A DNA stretch of 64,000 bases from positions 2,576-66,575 of the forward strand of contig NW_002476341.1 in assembly GCF_000189635.1 (NCBI RefSeq), given 5' to 3'. Positions within the stretch are counted from its first letter, which is position 1; the number at the start of each line of letters is the position of its first letter. This DNA is from Tetrahymena thermophila SB210. Its lineage: Eukaryota > Ciliophora > Oligohymenophorea > Hymenostomatida > Tetrahymenidae. The notes beneath the pieces are model-generated. The model made no database searches, was not told the DNA's origin, and was given only the letters and a program-made list of their open reading frames with translations. Below are positions 1 to 12,900 of this stretch, piece after piece. A program made the translations under genes and the position numbers.

Positions 1-1010
1 AATATTTTAGAATGATTTTTGATTAGAAAATAAATGCTGAATTAACTTTCATATTCAAAATAGGAGGTAATTAATATTTTAGAATGATTTTTGATGATAA
101 AGTAAATGCTGAATTAACTTTTTTTTTCAAAATAGGGAGTAATTAATATTTTAGAATGATTTTTTATGAAAAAATAAATGCTGAATTAACTTTCATATTC
201 AAAATAGATAGTAATTAATATTTTAGAATGATTTTTAATAAATGCTGAATTAACTTTCATATTCAAAATATTTGATAATTAATATTTTACAATGTTTTTG
301 ATGAGAAAATAAATGCTGAATTAACTTTCATATTCAAAATAGGGAGTAATTAATATTTCAGAGTGATTTTTGATTAGAAAATAAATGCTGAATTAACTAA
401 CTTTCATATTCAAAATAGCAAGTAATTAATATTTTAGGATGATTTTTGATGAGAAAATAAATACTGAATTAACTTTCATATTCAAAATAGCACGTAATTA
501 ATATTTTAGAATGATTTTTAATAAATGCTGAATTAACTTTCATATTCAAAATATTTGATAATTAATATTTTACAATGTTTTTGATGAGAAAATAAATGCT
601 GAATTAACTTTCATATTCAAAATAGTTGGTAATTAATATTTTAGAATGATTTTTGATGAGAAAATAAATGCTGAATTAACTTTCTTTTTCAAAATAGGGA
701 GTAATTAATATTTTAGAATGATTTTTGATGAAAAAATAATTTCTGAATTAACTTTCATATTCAAAATAGGAAGTAATTAATATTTTAGAATTATTTTTGA
801 TGAGAAAATAAATGCTGAATTAACTTTCATTTTTAAAATAGCAAGTAATTAATATTTTAGAATGATTTTTGATGAGAAAATAAATGCTGAATTAACTAAC
901 TTTCATATTCAAAATAGCAAGTAATTAATATTTTAGAATGATTTTTGATGAGAAAATAATTGATGAATTAACTTTCATTTTAAAAATAGATAGTAATTAA
1001 AATTTTAGAA
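1..1010 (+). repeat. Tandem 58-75 bp repeat whose unit is an intron plus a 3-nt exon
   Basis: About 14 homogenised units run head to tail. Each starts GTAATTAATATTTTAGAATG, contains AAATGCTGAATTAAC (sometimes with CTAAC, a branch-point-like motif about 20 nt before the end) and finishes TTCATATTCAAAATAG. The only consistently variable position is the trinucleotide between TAG and GTAA. From about 1,010 to 1,570 the unit body decays while the YAG-N3-GTAA junctions persist, which suggests selection on the junctions rather than on the repeat body. Confidence 0.9.
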
Positions 1011-1663
1011 TGTCTTTTGATATGAAAACAAAATCTAAATATAAAATAGACAGTAAAATTTAATAAGAGTTGATAATAAGAAATTAGAGAAATAATGAAC
1101 TTTGAAAAACAGATGGTAATTATTAGTAGAAGATAAATAAGACAGATAGAAAATAAGTTTAATTTTGAATATACAGCGAGTAATATTTTAGAAGAATCAT
1201 TTTGATAGAGAGAGAATCTTATTAAAATGTATGAAATAGATAGTAATATTTTTGAAAGTTACTATATAACGTAGATTAAGTGTTAATTTTAATATGAAAA
1301 CAGTGAGTAAGAGTTATGAAAGTAATTGAAAAATTGTAACTGACTAATTAACTATGTTAATACTAAACTAGATTGTAAAATATTTGAGAGATTTAAAAAG
1401 AATATAAAAAAATAAAAAATAATAATAGATTGCAATATTTTAAATAATTATTTATAAGAAATTCTTACTAAATATTTGAATAAAATAAATAGGGTATATA
1501 TATAACACATTGAAAGTTTTTATTACAAAAAAGTAAGATTTAATAAACTTTTTTAAATATTAGAAGGTAATTAAACTTTTTATTAATAAATTTATAATTT
1601 TTATATAATTTCAAAAAATAATAAAAAAAAAATCATCATTTTTTAATATTTAAAAAGTGATGA
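1..1663 (+). CDS. 3' end of a kinase-family paralogue encoded by 3-nt exons (partial)
   Basis: This is the downstream part of a gene that begins before the window. Sites of the form YAG|NNN|GTAA recur every 50-80 nt. Three-nt exons start at 64, 136, 208, 343, 419, 491, 626, 698, 770, 842, 918, 990, 1050, 1113, 1177, 1240, 1304, 1372 and 1429. A 1-nt exon lies at 1493 and AAG at 1564-1566. The last exon starts TGATGA at 1658, after an AAAAAG acceptor. Read in phase 2, the chain has no TGA before the terminal one and ends CEYELLK-stop, matching CEYQLFWK-stop of the copy at 14 kb. Read as whole codons, the exon at 1304 would be a stop. Two units (near 270 and 550) have lost both splice sites, so they would lie inside longer introns. 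The exon after 1429 follows a GCAA donor at 1432. No kinase domain is visible in the window for this copy; the family is inferred from the 7-14 kb paralogue. Confidence 0.72.
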
Positions 1664-4600
1664 GCCACATAATATTTGTTAGATTCAGGCAACACAGATT
1701 ACGAAATCAGAAATACACTTTTTTTTATTTGTTTGCTTGCTTGTTTATTATAAATAAAATTACAACTTGAATTATTATTATCAAATATTAAAAATAAGAT
1801 GAATTTGTGAAATATATTTTTATGTTTTCTCTTTATAATTGTAGCTTCAACTTTTAATTTCTTTTTTTTTTTAAACATGAAAAAAAATTAATTATTAAGT
1901 TTTTATTTTTAAATATTTTTTATTAGCAAGAATAATAACTTTACTTAGTAAATAATTTGTTTTTAATTGTTTTAATTTAATTAAGATTTAAAATTCGATT
2001 TTTTTTGAAGTAAGAGAACAATTTCATATTTATAATATGTAAATAAATTTTGAATTTTTGATGAAACTAAAATTATTAAGCAATATAGCTTGTTAAAATT
2101 CGTGTATGTAGGTTTGCAAAAGATAGTATCTTAGGGTACTATATATATATATAAGTATAGAATTAATTAATTACTCCCAGATATTCCTAGTTTTTGAAAT
2201 TAAAAATTTCCATTCAAAGTATATGTGTGATTTAATTTCAAGTTATAAGTTAATTAGTTGTAAAATTTAAGTTTTAACATTTATTCTTATGCAAATAAGT
2301 GATTTATTATTTATTTATTCAGTTAATAAAACTCTTTAATAGATAAAATTCATAAAAAAGTAAAAAATAGATCTTTCATCATCATCTTCTTCAATAAAAA
2401 TTATTAAATCTAAATATATATTTAGAAGAATTTAAAACAAATAAAATAAAGGAAGAGCAAAACTTTTTGTACTTGACTAAGCAAAAAAAATTTTCATTAA
2501 AAATTTCGGCTTTAGCTGAAAAATATTTTAAACCACTTTTGATCTCTATTAATAAATAAATCAGTTAATTTCGAATATTGTATATTACGAAAGAGGGGCA
2601 ATTTCTACTATTTTAATTTACTTCTACACTATAACTCTAAATCAAAATATTGTTTATTTATCTTATTAGTTCAAATAACATTTTTTTTTTATCATAATGT
2701 AAGTAAACTAAGTTTTTTAATTTCATTTATTCTTTTAACTAATAATTAGATGCGAAATTAATTAGTAAAATTATTATAAAAAGCTTCTATAAAACTAAAT
2801 TTAATTTATTTCTTTTTAGTAGCATAAATTTTAATTTATTGTTTTTTTATCAATGATTAAGGTAAATCATGTAATGATTTCAAATACTTTGCTTCTATAT
2901 TTTCGTTCAAATTACTAAGCATATAATTGAAATTTTAGTTGTAATTTTATTTTTTTATGAGTGACTAACTACTTATTTATTTATAACATTCTTCAAAATT
3001 TGGTTTTAATTATATAATTTTAAATTAATTTTGCAATTTCTTCTCTGTAAATTAAAATATTTAACAAAAAATCTTAACTCAAAAATTTGACTTCTTAGCT
3101 AGCTTACAATTTTATTAAATTTGATATGGATTAGATAGACTATTTCTTAATTAATTAAAGCTAGTTAACACTTTAATTTTAAATTTGATTTTGATAGGTG
3201 ATAAATTATAGGATCCTTCTTGTTTATTTAGAATTATTAGTAAATTTAGGTTTTGGTAGTAGCATTTTTTTAATATTTTTTAGTATTTTATTTTATTGAA
3301 TTGATGATTAAATATATTTTTATTCTTTTTGGCTATTCAATTATAAGAATTAATTTGTTCTCATTATTTTTAAAATCATCCAAACCAATTAGGATATTCT
3401 TCAAAAAACATTAAAATCTATGTATGATAAAAATAGCTTTAAGTGAGTTTGTTTTATTTGATTAAATAATCTCAAACAGAAAGTAAGTAGAATGTAAAGA
3501 AAATAATAAATATGTGAATGAAATTAGAACAATTTTATATAAGACATATTGTTAATTTAGTAATTAAATAAATAATAATACTTACTTACTTAATTATATT
3601 AAAAATACAATACACTAATAAAATTAGATTAATAATTATTCAAACAACTAATTAAATTGAAAGTAAACTTAGTTTGATAGTTTTCTCTAACAATTATTAA
3701 AATTAATTAATTTTTATATAGTAAAGAATAAATAATTATTCATTAATTCTAACTAATGGAATATAAATTTAATTGGGTGTCTGTCTATATTAAATGCAAA
3801 ATTCTAATCAAATTAGATTGAGAAATGCCTCTAACAACTGATTAAATTTAATATAAAATTAGCTTCATAAGTATCTCTAACGATTTATTAATTAAATTAT
3901 TCATTCATTGTCATTCATGGAATATTAATTTAATTGGAGGTCTATATGAATTAGTTTATAAGTAAAGGTATATTTTATATTGTTAAAAAAGAGATATATT
4001 CAAAAACAAACTGAGGGTATGATACTCTAAAGATACTTGTTGAAAATCCCGTAGAATTTAATAGTTTTTGAAAAATAAAATAGTCTACATAAAAATTTTT
4101 GTTGTAAGAAGTAAATAAATTTATTAGATGGTTTTAAATGAATTTTCTATTGACTTTTATAATTTTAAAAATTCAAAAAAACAAAAAAAAATATTAAATA
4201 TTTAGTAAATTTATTCGAAACAAAGATATTTATTTTATAAATTTTAATGGTTGAAATATCCTTGAAATATGGAATATAAAATAGATATGAATTTAAATTT
4301 AAATTTTCCCTTTGAGTTTATAAAGAGGAAAAAATCGAAATAGAATGAAAAGAAATGAGATTAAATTATAAATTTATCCATTTCTATTGATTTATCTATT
4401 TTAAATAAATAATTATAAATATTTTCTTTTGAGTTTTTTTATGATGAATAATTAAGAAAAATAGATGTTTTTTGATTAAATAGTGATGAAAAAAAGAAAA
4501 AAATTTTTAAAAAAATGAATTACAAAAATTAAAACAAATAAATACAAATAAAATCATACTTTTTTTTAATTAATAAGTTTCTTTTTCTAATTGTTTGATA

Positions 4601-6996
4601 AAATAGAAGGTTTGAGAATTATTTTTTATAAGAATAATTCTTATTGCTAATTAACATATTATATTATTATTTTGTTTTTTATACTCAGTTTATTTTTCAA
4701 TTTAATAATTCCTTTGAAATGCTAATTAATATTTTCAACTATTTTTTTGATCAATAATTTGTTTAATTATTTTTAATTAATATTATGAAATAACAAAATT
4801 TAAGAACTAAACATTTTGAATGATTAAAAATTCAAAAACAAATAAAGTAAGTAAGTTATGTTATAATAAAATTTTGATTAAGCCTAAATTTATATCATAA
4901 TATTATTTAAACTTTTTTTAATTAAATTGCTTACAATTAGCTTCAGCTTAAATAATTTTTGACTGATCATTTACTTCAATTTAAATACTTTATTAATCAA
5001 TTTACTCATTTCAACATCAACCTCAAAATTTTTTTAATTAATCACTCATTCATTACCAACATCAAATTGTATACTTTTTTAAAAAAAATTCTTATCATTA
5101 ATTTAAACCAACTCTTGCTTGCTCAAATAAATTACTTTGCTCTAATTTAAACAAACACATTCTTGCTCAAATAAATTTTCATGAATATGCTAATCAGTAT
5201 GTTCTACTATTTTACAATTTTAATTCTTGGTATTTTTCTTGCCTGACTCAAACCATTTTTTAATCTAATAAAAAAATATTATTTAATTAGCTATTCAAAT
5301 TAAATTAAATATTACTTACTCTTGATTGAATATATATGTATGTTTTCATGATTTATTATTTCGAATCACAATATTTATTTATTTGTTTTTTAGCTTGGCA
5401 TAGTTTTTTGATTTATTTTTTTGGATCTATCTATTTAGGTGATTGCTTTTTTTTTACCTTTATACTTCTTCTTAGCAGCTTAAAATAATTTTTCTTCTTT
5501 AACATATTTGATGTTAATTGCTGTATTTAATTATTGCTCTTTTAAAAATTATTATTTTATCTATTCGTTTTCTATTTCAATATCTTCTTCTTAAAAGTTT
5601 TATCAGGCAATTAATTTCTTAGTATGCTTACAAATTAGGTTTATTAAAAGTACTTTTTTAATTATTCTTTCTTGTAATTTTTAGCTCATATACTTTTTTT
5701 AATTTGTATTTAGTTATTTAATATTAATTAATTTATGAATTTTTATTCAAATTCTTTCAGATTATAAAGTAGTAATTAATTATATCATTAATTTTTAAAT
5801 ATTTACTAATTTTCCCAATTCAAATAATTAGAAAACAACTTAATTAATTTTAAGAAATAATATTGATTTTTATTGAATTTAAACCTAAATTAATTATAAT
5901 ATATATGTATAGTACCCTAGGGTATTGCCTTATCAAGGCTATACACAGAAATTTTATTTATCACCAAAATTTATCATAAATAAAAATCAATTAAAAAAAA
6001 AATGGCTTAGAACTAACAATTTCAAATATATTTTTATTTCATTTTAAACTCATTAATAAGCAAACCGCTAGATTTTAATTAGGCGTTTGGCTATATTTAT
6101 TTATTCATTCATATTTTTACTATAACGAAGACATAAATAAATTTTAAAGGTTAATACCACCCAGTTTAAAATAGAAATTTGATTTTATAGTCAATTACTT
6201 AAAGGATGACTAAAAATTTAAGTTTTAGGCTTCATTACTTTTATGTATTACTTAAGCTATGAATTGTTATTTTGTTTTCTTTCTTTCTTTCTTTCTTTAT
6301 TTTACACACACTAGTCTGCCAATTTTATTGATTATGTCATTTCGCATAATTTTGTAATCGAGATGTGGCAAGTTGGGATATTTAAATCATATTTATAATA
6401 TGATCTAATATTTAGTGCGTATTATTACAATTTTTATCAAAGAAAATTTTTAATTATCAAATATTCTTTTAACACATAATTTAATTAATTTACATCAGAT
6501 CTAAACAAAAAAAAAACCTTTAAAAACTTAAGGGATACTGTTTATAGGCATATAATTAATTAATTAAATTAAATTTGTTAGAAAAAAAAATTGAAATATT
6601 AAAAAATGGATATAATGAGCTAAAATCTTGTAGGATCCTAAGAAGCTAAATATAAGCTTGCTTTGCATCTTCAAAAAAGGAAAAAAATCAAAGAGATGTA
6701 TAGAATGAAAGGTGTCTAAATGCTCGATAAGCCTGAGTTAGTCAGTAAAAAATATTTAGATTAATATTAATTTTTATGAATAAATTTATAATTATAAATA
6801 TTTAAATATTAAAACTTGCATGCAGATATTATTAAATCTTTAACATTAAATCTGTAAAAATAAAACCAAACCATCCATTTAATAAATTACACTGTCTTTG
6901 TCTTAGTTCTAATCAATTTTTATCTTAATTTTAACAAAAGTTTCTGATATCTAAGAACCTAATATAAAGCCTTAATAAGATTCAATTTACTAGATT
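1664..6996. other. Intergenic stretch, partly a copy of 14.4-15.9 kb
   Basis: The first part (to about 4,060) is a diverged copy of the DNA after the second kinase gene: 2,461-2,570 matches 14,780-14,880, 2,930-3,110 matches 15,240-15,600, and the 'aaacaaactgagggtat' stretch near 4,000 recurs near 15,820. A conserved stretch directly after the stop codon (1,664-1,715 versus 14,374-14,440) is probably 3' UTR. Between 3,650 and 3,960 there is an imperfect repeat around 'atggaatataaatttaattgg'. The rest, 4,060-6,990, is simple AT-rich DNA in which I found no convincing gene in the ciliate code. A short TTTC microsatellite sits at about 6,278-6,297. Confidence 0.6.
2125..5926. repeat. Pair of inverted 28-bp sequences 3.8 kb apart (possible TIRs)
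   Basis: The sequence at 2,125-2,152 (core TTAGGGTACTATA followed by TA repeats) reappears as an imperfect reverse complement at 5,899-5,926, where the core is a palindrome (TACCCTAGGGTA). The match is about 24 of 28 bases, part of which is low-complexity TA. No transposase-like reading frame was recognised between the arms, so calling this a transposon would be speculative. Confidence 0.25.
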
Positions 6997-9900
6997 ATGA
7001 AAAGCGAATTAACTTAAAAAGGCTACTCTGATTTTAGGTTTTTAGGTCAGGGAGCATAGGGATTAGTTTTATTAGCAAAAGATCCAAAAACTAAAATAAG
7101 GTATGCCATCAAAGGTGTTTAAATTAGAGATACTCAAGGAAAACTTGACGAAGATCTTAACAATGGAGTGAAAAAAGAAATAGAAATACTCAAAAAATGT
7201 AGAGATTCTCCTTATGTAGTCAGTCTTATAGATTAATTTGAAGGATAATAATTTAGTTACTTAGTTCTAACTGAATGTTAAGGTACAAATCATACTAATT
7301 TATTTTTAAAATTTTTAAATAAATAAATAAATTAATTAATAAAACCCTTAAATGATTAATGAAAAATTAAATGCTATTAATAAAAAGGAACTCTCAACTA
7401 AATTTTAGAAAGGAACTAAAACAAAAGACTGAATGAAATATCAGCAATCAAGTATGCTAATGACATTGCTCAAGGTCTCTACTACATTCACTCGAAGAAC
7501 TGCCTTGTTAATGATCTGAAAATGGATAATATCTTAATTGACTATCATGGAAATGCAGTTGTTTGTAAATTTTTAACAAATCTAAACAAGATTGATTGAT
7601 TTTCTGTAAAATATTTTAATTAATTAAATAGCTGATTTTGGTTTGGCAGATAACCTAGTAAACAAATCTGGCTATGCTATCAATCAATATGTATGCACTC
7701 ATATTTTTATCATATTAATGAGATATTCTAATAATTCAATTCAAAAAAATAAAGATGGGAAACTTCTTGTGTCAAGCACCAGAGTGTTATGACCCATCTG
7801 TTTCATCGATAGGTAAGGTTTATCATGATGAATATTAAAAATTAGGTGTCACTGTGAAACAAGAACCAAGCAACAGAGTAAATATTTTATTTAAATTATT
7901 TCTCTCAAGTCTAATTAATATTATTTTTATTTATTTATTTATAAATTTAAACAGAGTGAAGCATATTCTTTAGGTATGTATTATAATAATAAAAAAGACG
8001 TTATTTATTTTTATTTAACAAAAATGATGAAAAAGGATATCTAATATATACACTTGTCTAGGGAATAGATTTTAATTTAGTATCAAATAAGCACAAACCA
8101 TTAAATTATGATGATGAATTTTAAAATTTTGTTTATCACAAATAGCTTAAATATATTATTGAAGGATTAACTAATTTTGTTCCAAGGGATAGAATGCCTA
8201 TTAAAGAGGCTTTAATTATTTTAAAGGGAATTATTTCATTTGAATTTAAGTTAGATGAAATGCTTATTGAGAAGATAGATGAAAACACTCAGCAGTTCAC
8301 AAGTTCACTCTAAAATTAAAATGAAATTGAGTTTGTTAGAGATTTGTCAAATAAGTTTTACCCAATCATGTATATTTGATTATTCAAATCTACCTCTTTT
8401 GTTAAATTTTTGTTAAATTTTTTAAAGTTAAAATGAACAGACCTTAAACTAAGAGTTAAAAGAAGATCATCAAAAAAGACAATATGTTAATTAACATATT
8501 TTGTTCAAAATATCCTCAATTTATTCAAAATAATTTGTAAAAAAGGAGGCAAAAATAGAAGAAGTATAGAAAACAAATCTCTAACTAAAATAAACAATTA
8601 ATGAATAGGAATAAACAATTCAAGATTTATACACCCAATTAGAATAATTTTAAGAAAAAAAATAGGAAAAGAAAGAAGGATTCACAAAAGAAAAAGACTA
8701 ACTGTAAATTAAAAAATAAGTTTTTAATAAAAATATTATGAAAAAGAAAGTATAGGCTATTCATCAATTAATTTAATTCAAAAAAATTAATTAATTTAAT
8801 ATTATTAAAAATAGCTTGCAATTAATTCTTTTTGAAAATTATTTATTCACTTAAGAATTATTTATCATTTACTTTAAAAAAATTAATGGCTTATAATTTA
8901 TTTAAATTAAAAAAACCTTTTTTAATCAATCTTCCATTTAAAAATTCATTAGAAAGTAAATTCCTTAAATTACGATTGTGTATTTATTTAATCTCATATT
9001 TCAATAGCAAGTATATTTATTATTCTTTAATTATTTTTCTCCTTTTTTAATTTTTTTAGCACTCAAAAAAGATGTATTTTTTTACAACCAATTTTAACAT
9101 ATCCTAAATTTTTTAATTTAAAAGGAAGTAAATAACTTTGAAAATCATGATGATAAACACATAATCTTATTCTTTTAGAGGGTTAAATTTTTATCTATAT
9201 ATATCTATTGCTTAGTTCATCTATTTTTCTAATATAGATTGTAATCACTCGTCCTTTCCTTAAAAAATACTAAATTTACTTACATAATCAAAATAGCATG
9301 TAAAGATTTTATCATAAAATGCTCAAGTTAACTTTCATATTTAAAATAGACTGTAATTAATATTTTAGAATGATTTTTGATGAGAAAATAAATGCTGAAT
9401 TAACTAACTTTCATATTCAAAATAAATAGCGAGTAATGAATATTTTACAATGATTTTTAATGTGAAAATAAATGCTGATTTAATTTTCTTACTCAAAATA
9501 GGTGGTAATTAATATTTAAGAATGATTTTTGAAGATAAGATAAATGCTGAATTAACTAACTTTCATATTCAAAATAGCGAGTAATTAATTAATATTTTAG
9601 AATTATTTTTGGATTATATACAAGATATCTGCATAATCTTAAGATATGTTATATTGAGTGATTGTTGTATCTGATATTGTAGAATATTCTTTATTGAAAA
9701 GTTTTATAATCTAATATTTTAAATATTATAGATTATAAAATTAAAAAATGTTGTAAAAAATAGATATGATATTCTATCTAGATTCTTGAAATAAAGTAAA
9801 AATAAAAATTCTAAAATTTTAGTTAGATTCTGATAAAAAATATAGTAAATAAAATTTAGAATATTCTGAATATATTACTTTATCAAATCCTCAATAAATG

Positions 9901-12900
9901 AATTTTAATAAATTAATAATTATTTTGAAGTCATGTTTTATCTACTGATGATTTTTTTATATACTAATTTAAAGAAAAATATTTAAAGATAAAATAGCTA
10001 TCAAAACCAACAAACAAAGTATTTAAAATATAAAAGTATTTCAATTAGATATTAAGATTTCTTAGTATTATTTACTCTAACTTAAGATATTTTAATATTA
10101 TGCCTATTTCTTGTATATAATATTATCTTTAACACCAGAAAATAAATACTGAATTAACTAACTTTCATATTAAAAACAGCAAGTAATTAATATTTTCGAT
10201 TGATTTTTGATGAGATAATAAAGGCTTAATTATATTCCATATTCAAAATAGGATGTAATTTATATTTTAGAATGATTTTTGATGTCAAAATAAATGCTGA
10301 ATTAGCTAACTTTAGTATTCAAAATAGCAAGTAATTAAATTTTAGATGGATTTTTGATGAGAAAATAAGCCAAGTTAAATTCCATATTCAAAATAGGATG
10401 TAATTTATATTTTAGAATGATTTTTGATGTCAAAATAAATGCTGAATTAGCTAACTTTAGTATTCAAAATAGCAAGTAATTAATATTTTAGATTGATTTT
10501 TGATGAGAAAATAAAGGCTGAGTTAAATTCCATATTCAAAATAAATAGGATGTAATTAATATTTTAGAATGATTTTTGATGAGAAAATAAATACTGAATT
10601 AACTAACTTTCATATTCTAAATAGCATGTAATTAATTAACATTTTAGAATTTTGAATGAGAAAATAAATAAATGCATAATTAACTTTAATATTTAAATAG
10701 GGTGTAAAATATACATAAATTTAGAAGAGGTGAAAATGTTATATATATTATTGGAAAATAGAGAGTAATAAATATATTAAAGAATGATTTATAAATAATT
10801 AATTAATTATCTAAATAATCAATTAGGGAGTAATTTTATTTGATTATTTTGTTTTTTAGAAAATGCTGATTTAAATTACTTAGTATTAACAAGAAGAGGT
10901 AATAATTTTAGTGAAATAGATAATAGTTAATAAGTTATATAAAATTTTGAAAAGGATGTAATATAATATTTGAGAATTAGAAGTATCAGATAGTGAAAAA
11001 TGAATTTATTGTATGACTAGTGGGTATGAATTTACTTATAATATTTTTAAATTTTAAATGTTATATCATTAATATTTAAAATAGATAGTAATCTTTTGAC
11101 TTTAAGACAGCTAATAAATATATCAATAATTGTTTTAAATAGCATGTAAATAAATAGTATCTTTGATTAAAAATAATTAAAAAAAATTTAATATTTAAAA
11201 AAGCAAGTAAACTTTAGACACTAATTAGAATAAATATGTTAGTTAAATCGCATTAAATAATTAAAATAGAGAGTATATTTTGAATATTTTTATTGAAAGA
11301 AGCAAAATAAATTATTTAATTAATTAATTATTTTAAAAAAGAGAAGATTGGTAAATAAATCATTAAATAAATTTTTGAGAAATAAAAATAATCCAAACAT
11401 TATAAATAGGGAGTAATGAAATTGAGAACACTCATTAAAAAATTTAAGAATAAAATTTGATAATTAAAATAGCATGTAATATTTATTTTAAAGTGTATTT
11501 AAAGACTATTCAAAGATAAATTAAAATTATAATATAAATAGAAAAAATGAGTAAAATATGAAGATAAAAAATATAGAAATAATAAATTGAATAAACATTA
11601 ATTAGGACGTAAATAATTAATTAATTAATTTAATTAGAAAAGAAAAAACTTATATTATTTAAATAAATAAAATAGGCCGTAATAATAATCTTTAAACAAT
11701 ATCCATTTTAGTTTTAAATGACTGTTAATTAATAGGATGATGTATTACTTTCAGATTATTTAATCATATAATTAATTAATTTTACTTTGAAAAAGATTGT
11801 AATATTTATTAATACTTACTTACCTTCAAAGAGACATATATTAATTAATTCAACCAAATAGCTAGTAAATCTTTATTATTTTTTATTGATATTTATTTAT
11901 TTACTTGTTAACAGTGAGTACAATTTTTGAATGACTTTAAATAAGAAGAAAACAAAATATTCTAAATAGGAAGTAAAGCTTTTATGTTATGACACTCTAA
12001 AATAAATGCTAAATTATTTTATTTCTATAAGAGAGTATAATCATTGAATAATATTTTATCAAAATATTCTATAATATCTTCAAATTCAAATATAAGCGAT
12101 TGGTAACTTTAATTTTAGCATTTTGAAATATTCAAATAAAATGACTTAAATAGGAACGAGTAAAGATCAATCTAGTTAAAATCTTGGCTTGATATTATAT
12201 TTGCTTTTATTAAAAATAATAATAGAATGTAATTTTTTAAATTAATATTTCATAATCTTAGCAAGATAGATTGAAGAAATAATAAATTAAAATTAATAAA
12301 ATAGAATGTAATAATTTGATTCAATTCTAAATCAAAAATATAAATTAAAACTTAAAATAGTGGGTAATTTTTTTTATTTGATAATATCAAGAGAAATTTA
12401 TATATTTATTTTCCTTTTTTATCTAAAAAAGCTAGTAAAAAATAATCATTTGTTCAAAAACGACAATTTAACTTTTAAATATAAACAGAGTGTAACTTTC
12501 ATTAAAAAGTTTATTCTAAATATCTCAAAATTTTTATTAACCAAAATAGCTAGTAATATTACTTCCTTACATTATTTATTAGAATCAAACATATCTCTTA
12601 TTTCTAATAGACTGTAAACTTTTATATTATTTTCTTAAAAGATTAAACATATTTTACTTTATTATATCAATAAGCGGGTAATTTTATCATCTCATAGAGG
12701 TCTTCTTAGAATTTTTTACATCTATAATAGCAAGTTATTTTTCTAAAATTTTTATAATTATCAGATATTCAATCATCTTTTGAATTTAAAATAGATAGTA
12801 ATTAATGTTTTAGAATGATTTTTGATGAGAAAATAAATGTATGATTAACTTTCATTTTCAAAATAGCTTGTAATTAAAATTTTAAAATGATGTTTGATGA

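Noticed and set aside
1..1010. CRISPR-like array: regular repeats with short variable parts
   Set aside because: The variable part is only 3 nt, the repeats are diverged, the sequence is eukaryotic, and the conserved borders are splice signals.
3474..3500. CAG|AAA|GTAAGTAG|AAT|GTAAAG, two array-like junctions in the intergenic region
   Set aside because: The intron between them would be only 8 nt and no neighbouring units continue the pattern, so it is a chance match.
5105..5120. TTTAAACCAACTCTTGC, resembling the Tetrahymena chromosome breakage sequence TAAACCAACCTCTTT
   Set aside because: It lacks one C and differs at the 3' end. The known element does not tolerate such a deletion, and no telomere repeat is nearby.
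4959..5150. Short standard-code open frames such as 4959-5150, 8832-9050 and 12360-12617
   Set aside because: They use the wrong genetic code and have an AT-noise composition. The last two lie inside the kinase gene's array, and others (for example 55,040-55,834) are antisense-frame shadows of the antigen gene.
9057..9070. Candidate array exon between TTTTTTTAG and GTATTT (14 nt, or AT after AAAAAAG)
   Set aside because: Either version would break the frame, which is intact on both sides, so the site is probably unused and lies inside a longer intron.
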